Below are positions 16,125 to 24,382 of a stretch of 49,341 nt of DNA, piece by piece. The notes under the pieces were generated by a model. The model was not told where the DNA came from and searched no databases. It saw only the letters and a program-made list of their open reading frames with translations. Made by a program: the position numbers and the translations under genes. Origin of the DNA: Pseudomonadota bacterium (GTDB lineage Bacteria; Pseudomonadota; Gammaproteobacteria; Steroidobacterales; Steroidobacteraceae); the NCBI GenBank assembly GCA_021805865.1, contig JAJZDX010000033.1, positions 1 to 49,341 on the forward strand, given 5' to 3'. Within the stretch, counting starts at the first letter, position 1. The number at the start of each line of letters is the position of its first letter.

Positions 16125-18548
16125 CTAGTGGGTCACCTGCAGAATGCTGTGGCGAATCTGCTCGCTCAGAACGATCTGAGCATCCGCCGCTACCCGCATC
16201 AGCACCTCGTCGTACTCCAACGTCCCGCCTCCGTTGCTGCGCACGGCCCCGCGGCGGCGCAGCAGATCGATGAAATTCTCGAACATGGAGCGATCGAAGA
16301 ACTCCGGCGAGTTCAGGCCATAGAGCATGGCGATGCGCTGCGCGGCGAGCTGGCAACGCTCCACGAGCACGCTCTGGGTGATTGCGCCGGAGCCCGCCTC
16401 GATCAGCAGCGCGATCGCAAGGTAATATCGCTCGACTGTCTGGATCGTCGGCTGCACCAGAATGGACAGCTGCATCGCCTGCATCGTCGAGGGCGGCGGA
16501 CGGCGCCACACGGCCCGCTGCGGATCCGACTCGATCAGACCGTGGCGCGAGAGCTCCGCGAGGACGCTGTCGATCACCGCCGGTACCTCCTGCTCGCTCC
16601 AGCACAGGAACAGCTCCGCGGCGATGTAGGGATAGATCCGCTGGACGAGGCGCTGAATGTCCTCGTGGCGCACCGCGGCGTTGCTGATGAACGCGCACGC
16701 GATCAGCGACGGTATCGCGAACAGATGCAGCACGTTGTTGCGGAAATACGCGGCAAGCACGGCGCTTTCGTCGCTCATGCGCAGGATGTCGCCCAAAGGA
16801 TGGCTCTGGCGCAGCAGCACCTTCATCGCCTCGCCGTAGGCAATGGCCTCCCGGCCGCTCAGCTCGGTGACCGTCACCCGATCGCTGTAGGGAAGGCCGC
16901 CGAGCAGCGCGCGATACAGGTCGATCTGGCGCTCGAGATCGGGCTCGGGCAGCGCCTGACGGGGCATGGCCAGCAGGACCATCGCCAGCAGATTCGTCGG
17001 CGTCACGGCTGCGGCAGCGTTGATGTTACGCATGATGCGCCCGGCGAGGTCCTCGACGGCCGCCGCGACCCAGGGCATGCGCGCATCGTCATCGAATCGC
17101 CGGTCGCGCCACTGGCCCTGCCTGTCGAGAATCTCATCGAGCGCAATCGGCTCGCCCAGATTGACCCGCACCCTCCCGAATCGCTCCCTCAGCCTGCGCA
17201 GCGAGCGCAGCAACCCGAGCACGCTTTCCTTCTCCTTCGGCTTGCCGGAGAGCTCCCCGATGTAGGTTGACCCTTCCAGGATGCGCTCGTAGCCGAAGTA
17301 CACCGGCACGAACACCACAGGACGCACCGGGTCGCGCAGGAAGCTGCGCACGGTCATCGAGAGCATGCCGGTCTTGGGTTTCAGGAGCCTGCCGGTGCGG
17401 CTGCGCCCCCCCTCGATGAAATACTCGATGGAATGCCCCCGGGCCATGATGGCCGCGAGGTACTTCATGAAGACGACCGTATACAGCGCATTGCCCCGGA
17501 AGTGGCGGCGGATGAAGAAAGCCCCGCCCATGCGCAAGAACCTGCCGACGATCGGCAGGTTCAGATTGATACCGGCGGCGATGTGCGGCACGGCGTAGCC
17601 ATTGCTGTAGATCACGTACGAGAGCAGCAGGTAGTCCATGTGGCTGCGATGGCAGGGGACGTAGACGATCTCATTCCCCTGCGCCACCCGCTCCAGCGTC
17701 TCCAGATGGCCGACATCCACTCCATCGTACAACCGGCTCCACAGCCAAGTCAGAACCGGCTCGAAGAAGCGGACAAAGACGTGCGAGTAGTTGGCCGCGA
17801 TCTCCTCGGCGTACCCCACCGCCTCGCGCAGCGCCGCGCGGCGTGAGATCTTCTTCTCCCTCATCTGCTGCGCAACGGCGGCGCGTACGGCACGGGTGCG
17901 CAGAATTCGCCTCACAACGGTGCGCCGATGGGACAGATCCGGCCCGATGCGCGCCGTGCGCCTCTGTATGTACAGCGCCCGCAGCGAGCGCGTCACGCGG
18001 CGCCCGCGCACCGCAGGGCCGGCTTCCTCCCCGAGGAGGCTGCGCAGCGAGATCGGCTCCTCAAACTCCACCAGAGTGTCGCGACCGTTGAACAGCACTT
18101 GCAGGAACTTGCGCACTCTTGTGGTAAGCGCCCAGTTCTCGCCCAACAGCAGGCGGAACCAGGACCTCTCCCGCTGCGGGGCCCTGCCCCAGTACACGGT
18201 GACCGGCACCAGATCCACATCGAATTTCGGATCGGAGTCGAGCCTGTGCAGCATTTGCGCGATCTGCGGCGGGGGTCGCCGGTCCAGGCGCTCGTTCCAG
18301 AAGCCGCGCAAGCGGCTCAGGTAGAAGTAGGAATACAGAGTGCCGCCGTATCTCAGGAGATGCTTGCGAGGGCGCGGAAGGCTCAGGCGCCTGCAGACGT
18401 TCTGCAGCACCGCCAGATCGGTGGCGCTGCGCCGCTCGAGCACGTAGCACACCGGATGGCCCCGGCCGCGCAGCCGCGCGGCCAGGTCCTCCGGCAGGAC
18501 TTTGAAACGCACCCACAGCGCAAGCAATCGATGCAGCAGCCAGTTCAT
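16125..18548 (-). CDS. plsB: Glycerol-3-phosphate 1-O-acyltransferase PlsB
   Basis: First committed step of phospholipid synthesis at the inner membrane, acylating sn-glycerol-3-phosphate. 807 residues, standard for PlsB. The acyltransferase blocks are in order: HRSHMDYLLLSYVI (HX4D catalytic), GINLNLPIVGRFLRMGGAFFIRR, IEYFIEGGRSRTGRLLKPKTGML and PVVFVPVYFGYERILEG. The long N-terminal segment (DSDPKFDVDLVPVTVYWGRAPQRE) and a C-terminal helical region are also typical. The gene is last in a leftward run after an alpha/beta hydrolase (22-nt gap) and the tail sheath gene. Confidence 0.96.
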   Translation of the reverse strand: MNWLLHRLLALWVRFKVLPEDLAARLRGRGHPVCYVLERRSATDLAVLQNVCRRLSLPRPRKHLLRYGGTLYSYFYLSRLRGFWNERLDRRPPPQIAQMLHRLDSDPKFDVDLVPVTVYWGRAPQRERSWFRLLLGENWALTTRVRKFLQVLFNGRDTLVEFEEPISLRSLLGEEAGPAVRGRRVTRSLRALYIQRRTARIGPDLSHRRTVVRRILRTRAVRAAVAQQMREKKISRRAALREAVGYAEEIAANYSHVFVRFFEPVLTWLWSRLYDGVDVGHLETLERVAQGNEIVYVPCHRSHMDYLLLSYVIYSNGYAVPHIAAGINLNLPIVGRFLRMGGAFFIRRHFRGNALYTVVFMKYLAAIMARGHSIEYFIEGGRSRTGRLLKPKTGMLSMTVRSFLRDPVRPVVFVPVYFGYERILEGSTYIGELSGKPKEKESVLGLLRSLRRLRERFGRVRVNLGEPIALDEILDRQGQWRDRRFDDDARMPWVAAAVEDLAGRIMRNINAAAAVTPTNLLAMVLLAMPRQALPEPDLERQIDLYRALLGGLPYSDRVTVTELSGREAIAYGEAMKVLLRQSHPLGDILRMSDESAVLAAYFRNNVLHLFAIPSLIACAFISNAAVRHEDIQRLVQRIYPYIAAELFLCWSEQEVPAVIDSVLAELSRHGLIESDPQRAVWRRPPPSTMQAMQLSILVQPTIQTVERYYLAIALLIEAGSGAITQSVLVERCQLAAQRIAMLYGLNSPEFFDRSMFENFIDLLRRRGAVRSNGGGTLEYDEVLMRVAADAQIVLSEQIRHSILQVTH

Positions 18549-18569
18549 CGTTCCCGGGAAACGGCGGGG

Positions 18570-19148
18570 CTATTCGGGCGTCAGCGCAGGCAGATCGAGC
18601 CCGATCAGAAAATACTCGAACAGGTGTTGGATGACGCGGATCTGATTGTGCAGATTGTGGTCGCTGTCCAGAATGTGCAGCGAGGCGCGGCAGCCCTGCG
18701 CGAATCGCACACTCTGCTCGAAAGGCACCACGTCATCGCGCCATCCGTGCACCACGGCAGCGGCACAATCGACGATGCCCTCGCGTAATGGCGGCAGCTG
18801 AGGAAAATACAGGGCAGGCGCCATCAGAAAGACGCCCCTCGCGTGCAGCATCGAGGCGGACGCCACCGCCACGTAGCCCCCGAGGCTCGACCCGACGAGC
18901 ACGAGGTCACCGGTCAGCTCCTTGCAGAACTCCGCAAGCCTGGCGATCCGGGCGCGCGGATCATCGATACCGCGGTAATCGACCGAATGGGCCTCGTATC
19001 CTTCGCTGCGCGCGATCTCGGCGAGCGCCGATATCTTGCGCCCCCACGGCCCACTCGCCAGGCCGTGCGAAAAAACTACGTGTCGCTGGGTGGCGGCAGG
19101 ATCGGCCGTGCTCGAGGGCTCCTGTGCGGGCGTAGTCGTTTGATTCAT
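18570..19148 (-). CDS. Alpha/beta-hydrolase (YqiA/RsbQ-like esterase)
   Basis: 192-residue small alpha/beta hydrolase. FSHGLASGPWGRKISAL contains the oxyanion-hole HG, VLVGSSLGGYVAVASA is the nucleophile elbow (GSSLG), VVHGWRDDVVPFEQSV carries the likely catalytic Asp, and LDSDHNLHNQ the His. The first ~20 residues are Thr/Pro/Ala-rich and probably disordered. No signal peptide. The substrate is unknown; YqiA-type proteins have weak esterase activity. It lies 35 nt after the sheath gene and 22 nt before plsB, so the three are likely co-transcribed. Confidence 0.82.
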   Translation of the reverse strand: MNQTTTPAQEPSSTADPAATQRHVVFSHGLASGPWGRKISALAEIARSEGYEAHSVDYRGIDDPRARIARLAEFCKELTGDLVLVGSSLGGYVAVASASMLHARGVFLMAPALYFPQLPPLREGIVDCAAAVVHGWRDDVVPFEQSVRFAQGCRASLHILDSDHNLHNQIRVIQHLFEYFLIGLDLPALTPE

Positions 19149-19183
19149 TGCTCCCCGATCATGCCGGCAAACCGGGGTCCGCG

Positions 19184-20749
19184 CTACAGCCGCATCGCCT
19201 CGGGCACCCCGCCCGCGGTCGCCAGCCGGTTGACCGATACCGGACGGGCCCGACTCGATGCCGGATGGTGGCTCACCAGCCAGGTATCGAACTCGCCGGC
19301 TCTGCGCGCCGCGATGCCGAACAGCAGATTGACGCGGCCTGCGCCGACGGATTGGGCGTGATTGATGCGCTCGTCACATACGACGAAGTAGCTCTCCCGG
19401 CTCGTGGCGCCTGCGAAGGCGCCCTCGCCGGCCAGCGTCTCGAGGTACGAGCCGACCAGCGCGCCGGCTCTGGCCCATGTGGCAGGGCTGTTCTGCTCGA
19501 GCAGCACCCAGCGCGTGCCGCGCTCGATGCTCGCGGCGATCCGCAATCCCAAGCGCCTCGCCGACAGATATGCCCAATCGGGCGAGCCGCCCCCCGCGGA
19601 CAGCGTGCGGGCGCTGAAGGCCGGTCGGCCGGCCTCTCTGGCTGCAACCAGGCCATTGATTCCCGCCTGAGCCAGCCGCAGTCGCTGCGAATCCGAGACA
19701 TCCACCGCCGGGTGCAGTCCCGGGCGCAACAGCCATTCTGCCTCGGCGGTGCCGAAGGGATGGAGCTCCTCGGCGCGCGAGAGCAGCCCCGCCGCCGCCG
19801 CGCTGGATGCGAACGTCTCCTCACGGCCGCGCAACAGATCGTGGGTGCGCACTCTCGGGTAGAACATCACGGCGTTGTCACTACGGAACGGCCACGTCCG
19901 GATCCCCTCGATCACCTCCCGCGGGCTCGTCCAGCCCGAGGGGGGATCGACGATCAGCAGCGCGTGTCTCTCGCGGCACAGCCGTGCCGCGACCAGGAGC
20001 GTCCCCAATCCGAGGTCCTGCTCGCGCGTCAGCGGCGGTATGCAAAGAAAGTCAAAGTCCTCGGCGCACAACGCAAACAAGCCGGTGCTCTCGCCCGCCG
20101 AGCCGATGAGGTCATAGTCCGTCAGCGGATCGCCGTCATCGCCATCGCAGTTGCAGCAGGTGTAGCCGATTGCGCGCCCGACCGTGCTCGAGCGATCCGG
20201 GCGCCGGGCAGGCAAGGGCTCGACGACCCTCGCAAGCTGCGATCGCAGCAGCAGAGCGCCGATGTAGCGCTCCGAATCAGGCTGCAGCGAGATCCGCCGG
20301 AAGATCTCCTGGTCCTCGATCCGCTCGGAGCCCGCCGAGCGAACCCGCTGGATCACCAGATTGAAGTGGTCTTCCCCCGCAATCCCATCATAATCCACCG
20401 AGGCGCGCAGATACTCCCGCGATCCGGGATCGACACCCGCGAGACGCAACACCCCGTCTCCGGCGGACAATGCCAGGGTCGGGGCACGGGCACCGTTGAC
20501 GACTCGGACGATGAGGGCCCTGCCACCGCCGCTCGCGAAGAACTGCTCCACTGCGTAGGACAGGGTCGATGGCTGCCAGAGACCTCCGAAGCGACGCTCG
20601 AATTCCGCAAAGCTCGCGACCGGCACGGGCCGATGCAAGGGGCCCTTGAGCGTGCGACCCACGAAAGCGGTCGCCGGTGGCTGATGCACCATCATGGGCC
20701 CTGTGCAGTCGCCAACGGGCTCAAGACCCGGCGTGCTACCTTCGACCAC
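19184..20749 (-). CDS. Orphan contractile-tail sheath protein
   Basis: 521 residues resembling myophage/injection-system tail sheaths at both ends. The N-terminal part ATAFVGRTLKGPLHRPVPV continues with SFAEFERRFGGLW and LSYAVEQFFASGGGRALIVRV, the sheath domain that packs outermost. The C-terminal part LSARRLGLRIAASIERGTRW, then VLLEQNSPATWARA, GAFAGATSRESYFVVCDERI and INLLFGIAA-like text is the sheath-tube interface domain. The middle, with CCNCDGDDGD and LLIVDPPSGW, matches the subtilisin-like sheath domain loosely. GTG 20749 gives a normal-length N-arm; ATG 20695 is an alternative. No tube, baseplate, spike or AAA gene lies nearby. Sheath homology is strong by eye; its job here is unknown. 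Confidence 0.8.
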   Translation of the reverse strand: MVEGSTPGLEPVGDCTGPMMVHQPPATAFVGRTLKGPLHRPVPVASFAEFERRFGGLWQPSTLSYAVEQFFASGGGRALIVRVVNGARAPTLALSAGDGVLRLAGVDPGSREYLRASVDYDGIAGEDHFNLVIQRVRSAGSERIEDQEIFRRISLQPDSERYIGALLLRSQLARVVEPLPARRPDRSSTVGRAIGYTCCNCDGDDGDPLTDYDLIGSAGESTGLFALCAEDFDFLCIPPLTREQDLGLGTLLVAARLCRERHALLIVDPPSGWTSPREVIEGIRTWPFRSDNAVMFYPRVRTHDLLRGREETFASSAAAAGLLSRAEELHPFGTAEAEWLLRPGLHPAVDVSDSQRLRLAQAGINGLVAAREAGRPAFSARTLSAGGGSPDWAYLSARRLGLRIAASIERGTRWVLLEQNSPATWARAGALVGSYLETLAGEGAFAGATSRESYFVVCDERINHAQSVGAGRVNLLFGIAARRAGEFDTWLVSHHPASSRARPVSVNRLATAGGVPEAMRL

Positions 20750-20853
20750 TAGGCAGTCCGTCCCGTTGCGATCATGGTGGGGCCACCGCTAGAGCGACGC
20801 ATTTTCGAGCACCGATGCATCCCGGCGTATTGTTCTTGGTTAAGCTAAAACTT

Positions 20854-20894
20854 TACCACCAGGCGCCCTGTCCTGCCTGCGAATGTGGTAAAGC
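20854..20894 (+). repeat. REP-like palindromic repeat, copy 1
   Basis: TACCACCAGGCGCCCTGTCC, then TGCCTGCGAATGTGGTAAAGC. It matches the copy at 21988-22028 at 34 of 41 positions in the same orientation. CTTTACCAC and GTGGTAAAG at its edges (20851-20893) can pair, with CAGGC/GCCTG inside. The two copies bracket the small gene and greB. Confidence 0.7.
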
Positions 20895-20979
20895 TTTCGC
20901 TCGAGCGACGTGCGAATGACTCCATAGCCACGACGGCCAACGCCCCTGGCGGTGGCCGGTGGCGGTCGACTCCGTTGCA

Positions 20980-21012
20980 CAAGAAAAACCCCGATCCGTG
21001 GGGACCGGGGCG
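20980..21012 (-). terminator. Rho-independent terminator for the small gene at 21110-21316
   Basis: On the minus strand, CCCCGGTCC, loop, GGATCGGGG, then TTTTTCTTGTG. A 9-bp stem with one mismatch followed by a five-T run, reached about 100 nt after the small gene's stop. Confidence 0.75.
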
Positions 21013-21064
21013 AAGGCGGACCTTTACCCGGGGGTATGCAGTCCGCCAGGGGGGACACGGGAGT

Positions 21065-21097
21065 CCGTGATTGATCCCTGCCAGGGATCAATCACGG
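21065..21097. repeat. Perfect 33-bp palindrome
   Basis: CCGTGATTGATCCCTG and its exact complement CAGGGATCAATCACGG flank a single C. It lies 12 bp beyond the stop of the small minus-strand gene. It may be a transcript-end hairpin or a protein-binding operator; perfection over 16 bp is exceptional in this window. Confidence 0.75.
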
Positions 21098-21109
21098 GCT
21101 TCCTGCTCC

Positions 21110-21316
21110 CTAATGGAGGCGCGCCCAGTGAAGGATCAGTATGTCTTCCGAATCCATATTGAAGTTGAGCGCAAGCAGCGAGCGCAGCTGGCGTATCTCT
21201 CGGGGACTCTCGAGGGGGCGGTGCAGCTCCACCACCCCGCTCCACTCGTGGGCCGCACCCGCGGCCGGCGCCTTTGCGCCACCAGTGAGAAAATGAGTGT
21301 AGTACTTGGTAGCCAC
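21110..21316 (-). CDS. Small hypothetical protein (68 aa)
   Basis: GTG-initiated ORF beginning (M)ATKYYTHFLTGGAKAPAA and ending SLLALNFNMDSEDILILHWARLH. The composition, with Asn, Asp, Ile, Tyr and His spread evenly, differs from the Arg/Ala/Pro-rich shadow ORFs, and a genuine Rho-independent terminator lies downstream on the same strand, so I consider it real. No stop-free extension exists upstream beyond a few codons. GGAG precedes the GTG very closely. It diverges from greB. I do not recognise the family; the size suits a phage-related or regulatory protein, which is only a guess. Confidence 0.6.
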   Translation of the reverse strand: MATKYYTHFLTGGAKAPAAGAAHEWSGVVELHRPLESPREIRQLRSLLALNFNMDSEDILILHWARLH

Positions 21317-21400
21317 GCTCCAAGCCTATGACCGGTAAGATGAACCTTCCGTGAAGCCGTGCTCAGAACAGTCGCAATTTCGCGTCACCGATGCGGCCAC

Positions 21401-21406
21401 TAGAAT
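21401..21406 (+). promoter_or_regulatory. -10 element of greB
   Basis: TAGAAT ends 7 nt before the GTG start of greB, with CCTACCC between and no Shine-Dalgarno. Confidence 0.5.
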
Positions 21407-21413
21407 CCTACCC

Positions 21414-21926
21414 GTGACCCGCTACCGTCCACCTCCCCCGGCCTCATCGAAGTACATCACACCCGGAGGCGCACACCGGCTCCGCGAAGAGCTCGACCGG
21501 CTCTGGCGCATCGAGCGCCCGCAGGTCACCCTGGCTGTCGCGGAGGCCGCGGCGCTGGGCGACCGATCTGAGAACGCTGAATACATCTACGGCAAACGAC
21601 GCCTGCGTGAGATCGACAGGCGTGTGCGCTACCTGCGCAAGCGTCTCGAGGGGATGACCGTGGTCGATCAGCCCCCCTCGGACCCAAATCGGGTGTATTT
21701 CGGCGCGTGGGTGACGTTGGAGGCTCAGGATGGCCGAGAAGCACGTTATCGCATCGTCGGACCCGACGAGATCGACAGCGAGCCCGGCTATATCAGCATG
21801 GATTCGCCGCTGGCACGGGCCCTGCTCGGACGCCACCTCGATGATGAGGTCATGGTCGAGCTGCCGATAGGCAACGAGCGCTTCGTCATCGTGGACATCG
21901 AGTACGAGCCGCCTTCCACGAGATAG
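21414..21926 (+). CDS. greB: Transcript cleavage factor GreB
   Basis: Rescues backtracked RNA polymerase by stimulating RNA cleavage through its secondary channel. 170 residues from GTG 21414. N-terminal coiled coil: YITPGGAHRLREELDRLWRIERPQV followed by ALGDRSENAEYIYGKRRLREIDRRVRYLRKRL, with the acidic DRSENAEY tip (Asp and Glu that coordinate the catalytic magnesium). The C-terminal FKBP-like domain runs RVYFGAWVTLEAQDGREARYRIVGPDEID, then SMDSPLARALLGRHLDDEVMV. YIYGKRRLREID is the GreB rather than GreA version. REP-like repeats flank the gene and its divergent neighbour. Confidence 0.94.
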   Translation: MTRYRPPPPASSKYITPGGAHRLREELDRLWRIERPQVTLAVAEAAALGDRSENAEYIYGKRRLREIDRRVRYLRKRLEGMTVVDQPPSDPNRVYFGAWVTLEAQDGREARYRIVGPDEIDSEPGYISMDSPLARALLGRHLDDEVMVELPIGNERFVIVDIEYEPPSTR

Positions 21927-21956
21927 CCCGGTCCATCCAGGGCGTGCGCCCGCAGC

Positions 21957-22055
21957 GGTAATGCCTTGGGTCGGGCGGCGGGATGTCTACCGCTAGGTGC
22001 CCTGTCCTGCTTGCGAGCGTGGTAATGCCTTGGGTCGGGCGGCGGGATGTCTACC
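21957..22055 (+). repeat. Two exact 35-bp direct repeats with 64-bp period
   Basis: GGTAATGCCTTGGGTCGGGC plus 15 more bases (21957-21991) recurs exactly at 22021-22055. The 29-nt spacer is most of REP copy 2. The second unit runs into the last codon and stop of hss. Only two units exist and there are no cas genes. Confidence 0.85.
21988..22028 (+). repeat. REP-like palindromic repeat, copy 2
   Basis: TACCGCTAGGTGCCCTGTCC, then TGCTTGCGAGCGTGGTAATGC. Same orientation as copy 1 at 20854-20894, with differences mostly at compensating or stem-edge positions. The outer TACC/GGTA pair is retained. Confidence 0.7.
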
Positions 22056-23472
22056 AGGTCACCCGCACGTTCTTGAACTGCCATGGATCGGTCACATCGA
22101 CATCCTCCGGAAACAGCCGCCCGCGCTCATGCAGGGGCGTCCAGTCGGTGTAGCGTCCGACCACCTGTCCCAGATACGGCATGCAGATCGCAAGGTTGCG
22201 CCTGAAATCAATCTCATCGGGCTCGACGATGCCGCGGTTGGGATTCTCCATAGCCCAGATGACGCCCGAGAGCACCGCCACGGTGACCTGCAGGCTGGTG
22301 GCGTTGTTGAATGAGGCGAGCCGGCGGGCTTCCTCGATCGAAAGCTGCGAGCCGTACCAGTAGGCATTTTTCCTGTGTCCGGCGAGGAGCACGCCGAGCT
22401 CGTCCATGCCGCCGATGATGTCGTCCATCAGGATGCGCTGTCGCTCCTGCTGCACATAGTTGCGCCCGGCGAGCTCGTGCACCGACATCACTGCGGCATC
22501 GCAAGGATGATAGGCGTAGTGCACCGTCGGGCGATACACCGCCTGCGAGCCCTCTCGCACCGTCAGGTAGTCGGCAATGGAGATCGCCTCGCCGTGGGTG
22601 ATGCAGAACCCGTGGAAATGGCCGGCGCGCGGCGTCCAGGTGCGCACGCGGGTGCCGGCGCCCGGCTGCATCAGGTAAATCGCAGAGAGGCTCCCGGACT
22701 CGTGTCGCTTGCCGTCGCGCGGAAAGTTGCGCTCGTGCGTGCCCCACCCGATCTCGCTCGGCTGCGATCCCTCGCTCACGAAGCCGTCGATCGACCAGGT
22801 GTTGACGAACTCCCCGGGGCGCTTGGGCAGGCTCGAAACCTGCGTGTCGCGCTCGGCGATGTGGATGACCTTGACGCCGAGGCGGCACGCCAGTTCGCCC
22901 CAGTCGGCGCGCGAGGCCGGGGCGCCGGTCTCGAGCCCGGTGTCGGCCGCGATGTCGAGCAGCGCCTGCTTGACGAGATGCGATACGAGACCGGGGTTGG
23001 CGCCATGGGTCAGCACCGCGGTCGGGGCGCGCTCGTTGCCCTGTCGCAGCGCCAGCGCCTCCTCGCGCAGCGCGTAATTGGTGCGACGGCCGGCCGGCAC
23101 CGTCGGGTCGGTGTAGCCGCCCGGCCAAGGCTCGATGCAGGTATCGAGGTACATCGCGCCTTTTTCCCAGCACAGCCTCACCAGCGCCAGGCTCGACACA
23201 TCCACCGATACGTTGACGAGAAAATCGCCGCGGCCGAGCAGCGGCCCGAGCACCCGCCGATGGTTCTCGCGCGTGAGCCGCTCCTGGATGAAGCGGACGC
23301 CGTAGCGCTCCGCCTCGGACCGGCCCTTGTCCTCCGCGGTCACGATGGTGATACGCTCGGGAGGAACGCCGATGTGCCGCAGAATCAGAGGCAGAACACC
23401 CTGCCCGATGCTGCCAAAACCGACTAAGAGAATACGGCCGGGAAATTCGACGTGAATCTTGTGCTCGCTCAT
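22051..23472 (-). CDS. hss: Homospermidine synthase
   Basis: NAD-dependent enzyme that joins two putrescine-derived units into homospermidine. 473 residues, standard length. ILLVGFGSIGQGVLPLILRH is the Rossmann nucleotide-binding start; NVSVDVSSLALVRLCWEKGAMYLDTCIEPW, VLTHGANPGLVSHLVKQALL and ENPNRGIVEPDEID are family blocks. The C-terminal ADYLTVREGSQAVYRPTVHYAYHPCDAA is also characteristic. With speA 2.1 kb away on the other strand, it points to an arginine to agmatine to putrescine to homospermidine route; the agmatine-processing genes are not in the window. The ATG at 23472 has only a weak CAGG upstream. Confidence 0.93.
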   Translation of the reverse strand: MSEHKIHVEFPGRILLVGFGSIGQGVLPLILRHIGVPPERITIVTAEDKGRSEAERYGVRFIQERLTRENHRRVLGPLLGRGDFLVNVSVDVSSLALVRLCWEKGAMYLDTCIEPWPGGYTDPTVPAGRRTNYALREEALALRQGNERAPTAVLTHGANPGLVSHLVKQALLDIAADTGLETGAPASRADWGELACRLGVKVIHIAERDTQVSSLPKRPGEFVNTWSIDGFVSEGSQPSEIGWGTHERNFPRDGKRHESGSLSAIYLMQPGAGTRVRTWTPRAGHFHGFCITHGEAISIADYLTVREGSQAVYRPTVHYAYHPCDAAVMSVHELAGRNYVQQERQRILMDDIIGGMDELGVLLAGHRKNAYWYGSQLSIEEARRLASFNNATSLQVTVAVLSGVIWAMENPNRGIVEPDEIDFRRNLAICMPYLGQVVGRYTDWTPLHERGRLFPEDVDVTDPWQFKNVRVTW

Positions 23473-23576
23473 GGTACCTGGAGACGCTCAAACAAAATCG
23501 GAGCGGCAGCGGCGCGGCGCTCCCCGAGGCGGCAGGGTACCACAAGCTTGGCGATCGGCTTTGGCGCGCGCCGGCC

Positions 23577-24236
23577 TCAACGCCAGTGCGGCGGATAGGT
23601 GCGCTCGTATCCTGGAAGCCCCTCGATGCGCGCGAGCCACCGTCCGAGGGCCGGATAGTTCACCTCCACGGGCATGAAGCGCGAGGCGAGCTCGGCGGCC
23701 GAAGGCCGCTCGAGCGCACGTTTCAGCAGCTGAATGCCGGGAAAGATCACCATGTCGACCGCCGAGAACCGCTCGCCGACCACCCAGTCGGACTTCGACA
23801 GGCGCCCCTCGATGGTGCGCGCCTCGCTCGCCACCGCGTGCATGGCCTGCGTGATCTCCTCGCTGCGCAGATCCGCGCTCCCCCCGAACACCGCGCGCGT
23901 GATCGTCGAGACGTGCGGCTCGATGTAAGCCTGGTACTCGCAGATCACACGCATGATGGTGCCGGCTTCTTCGGCGTTGCCGCCGAAGATGGGCGGTGCG
24001 GGATACTTCAGGTCGAGGTAGTAGAGGATGGCGAGCGACTCGAAGCAGACGTACTCGCCGTCCCTCAGAACGGGCAGCCGCCCGCGGGGATTCATCTGCA
24101 GCATCTGTGGGGACTTGTGCTCCTGCCGCGAGAACTCCAGCAGATGGCCGGTGTACGCCAGTCGCTTGTACTCGAGCGCAAGCAGCACTCGCCACGCGTA
24201 GGGGCTCCCGCTGCCCCAGTAGACCTCGATCGCCAT
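23577..24236 (-). CDS. Glutathione S-transferase family protein
   Basis: 219 residues. N-terminal thioredoxin fold: YWGSGSPYAWRVLLALEYKRLAY (Ser-Pro near the glutathione site), MNPRGRLPVLRDGEYVCFESLAILYYLD with the cis-Pro and the ES pair that binds the gamma-glutamyl group. The C-terminal helical domain carries WVVGERFSAVDMVIFPGIQLL with the conserved N-capping Ser-x-x-Asp. Start ATG 24236 has GAGG about 8 nt upstream and TACAAT about 27 nt before it. The substrate is unknown. It diverges from the sulfurtransferase gene. Confidence 0.88.
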   Translation of the reverse strand: MAIEVYWGSGSPYAWRVLLALEYKRLAYTGHLLEFSRQEHKSPQMLQMNPRGRLPVLRDGEYVCFESLAILYYLDLKYPAPPIFGGNAEEAGTIMRVICEYQAYIEPHVSTITRAVFGGSADLRSEEITQAMHAVASEARTIEGRLSKSDWVVGERFSAVDMVIFPGIQLLKRALERPSAAELASRFMPVEVNYPALGRWLARIEGLPGYERTYPPHWR

Positions 24237-24382
24237 CGCCGCCTCATTGAGGATATGCTGCGATTGTACCTGTAAGGAAGGGCGGCGCGGGCTGCCGTCA
24301 CGCCCCGCGCCGGCGGCGGGCACTTCCCCGTGCCTACGCTGGTCAAATGCAGGCGATGGGCAACGACTGGGGGAGGATCGGG

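Larger units (their letters stand above)
20750..21109. other. Repeat- and hairpin-rich intergenic patch
   Basis: 360 bases with no supported CDS. It holds a REP-like palindrome (20851-20893), a minus-strand Rho-independent terminator (20980-21012) and a perfect 33-bp palindrome (21065-21097). All short ORFs crossing it are split by these structures. Confidence 0.6.

Noticed and set aside
21957-22055. Two 35-bp repeats with a 29-bp spacer as a mini CRISPR
   Set aside because: Only two units, the spacer is itself part of a REP-like element seen elsewhere, one repeat enters the hss stop codon, and no cas genes are present.
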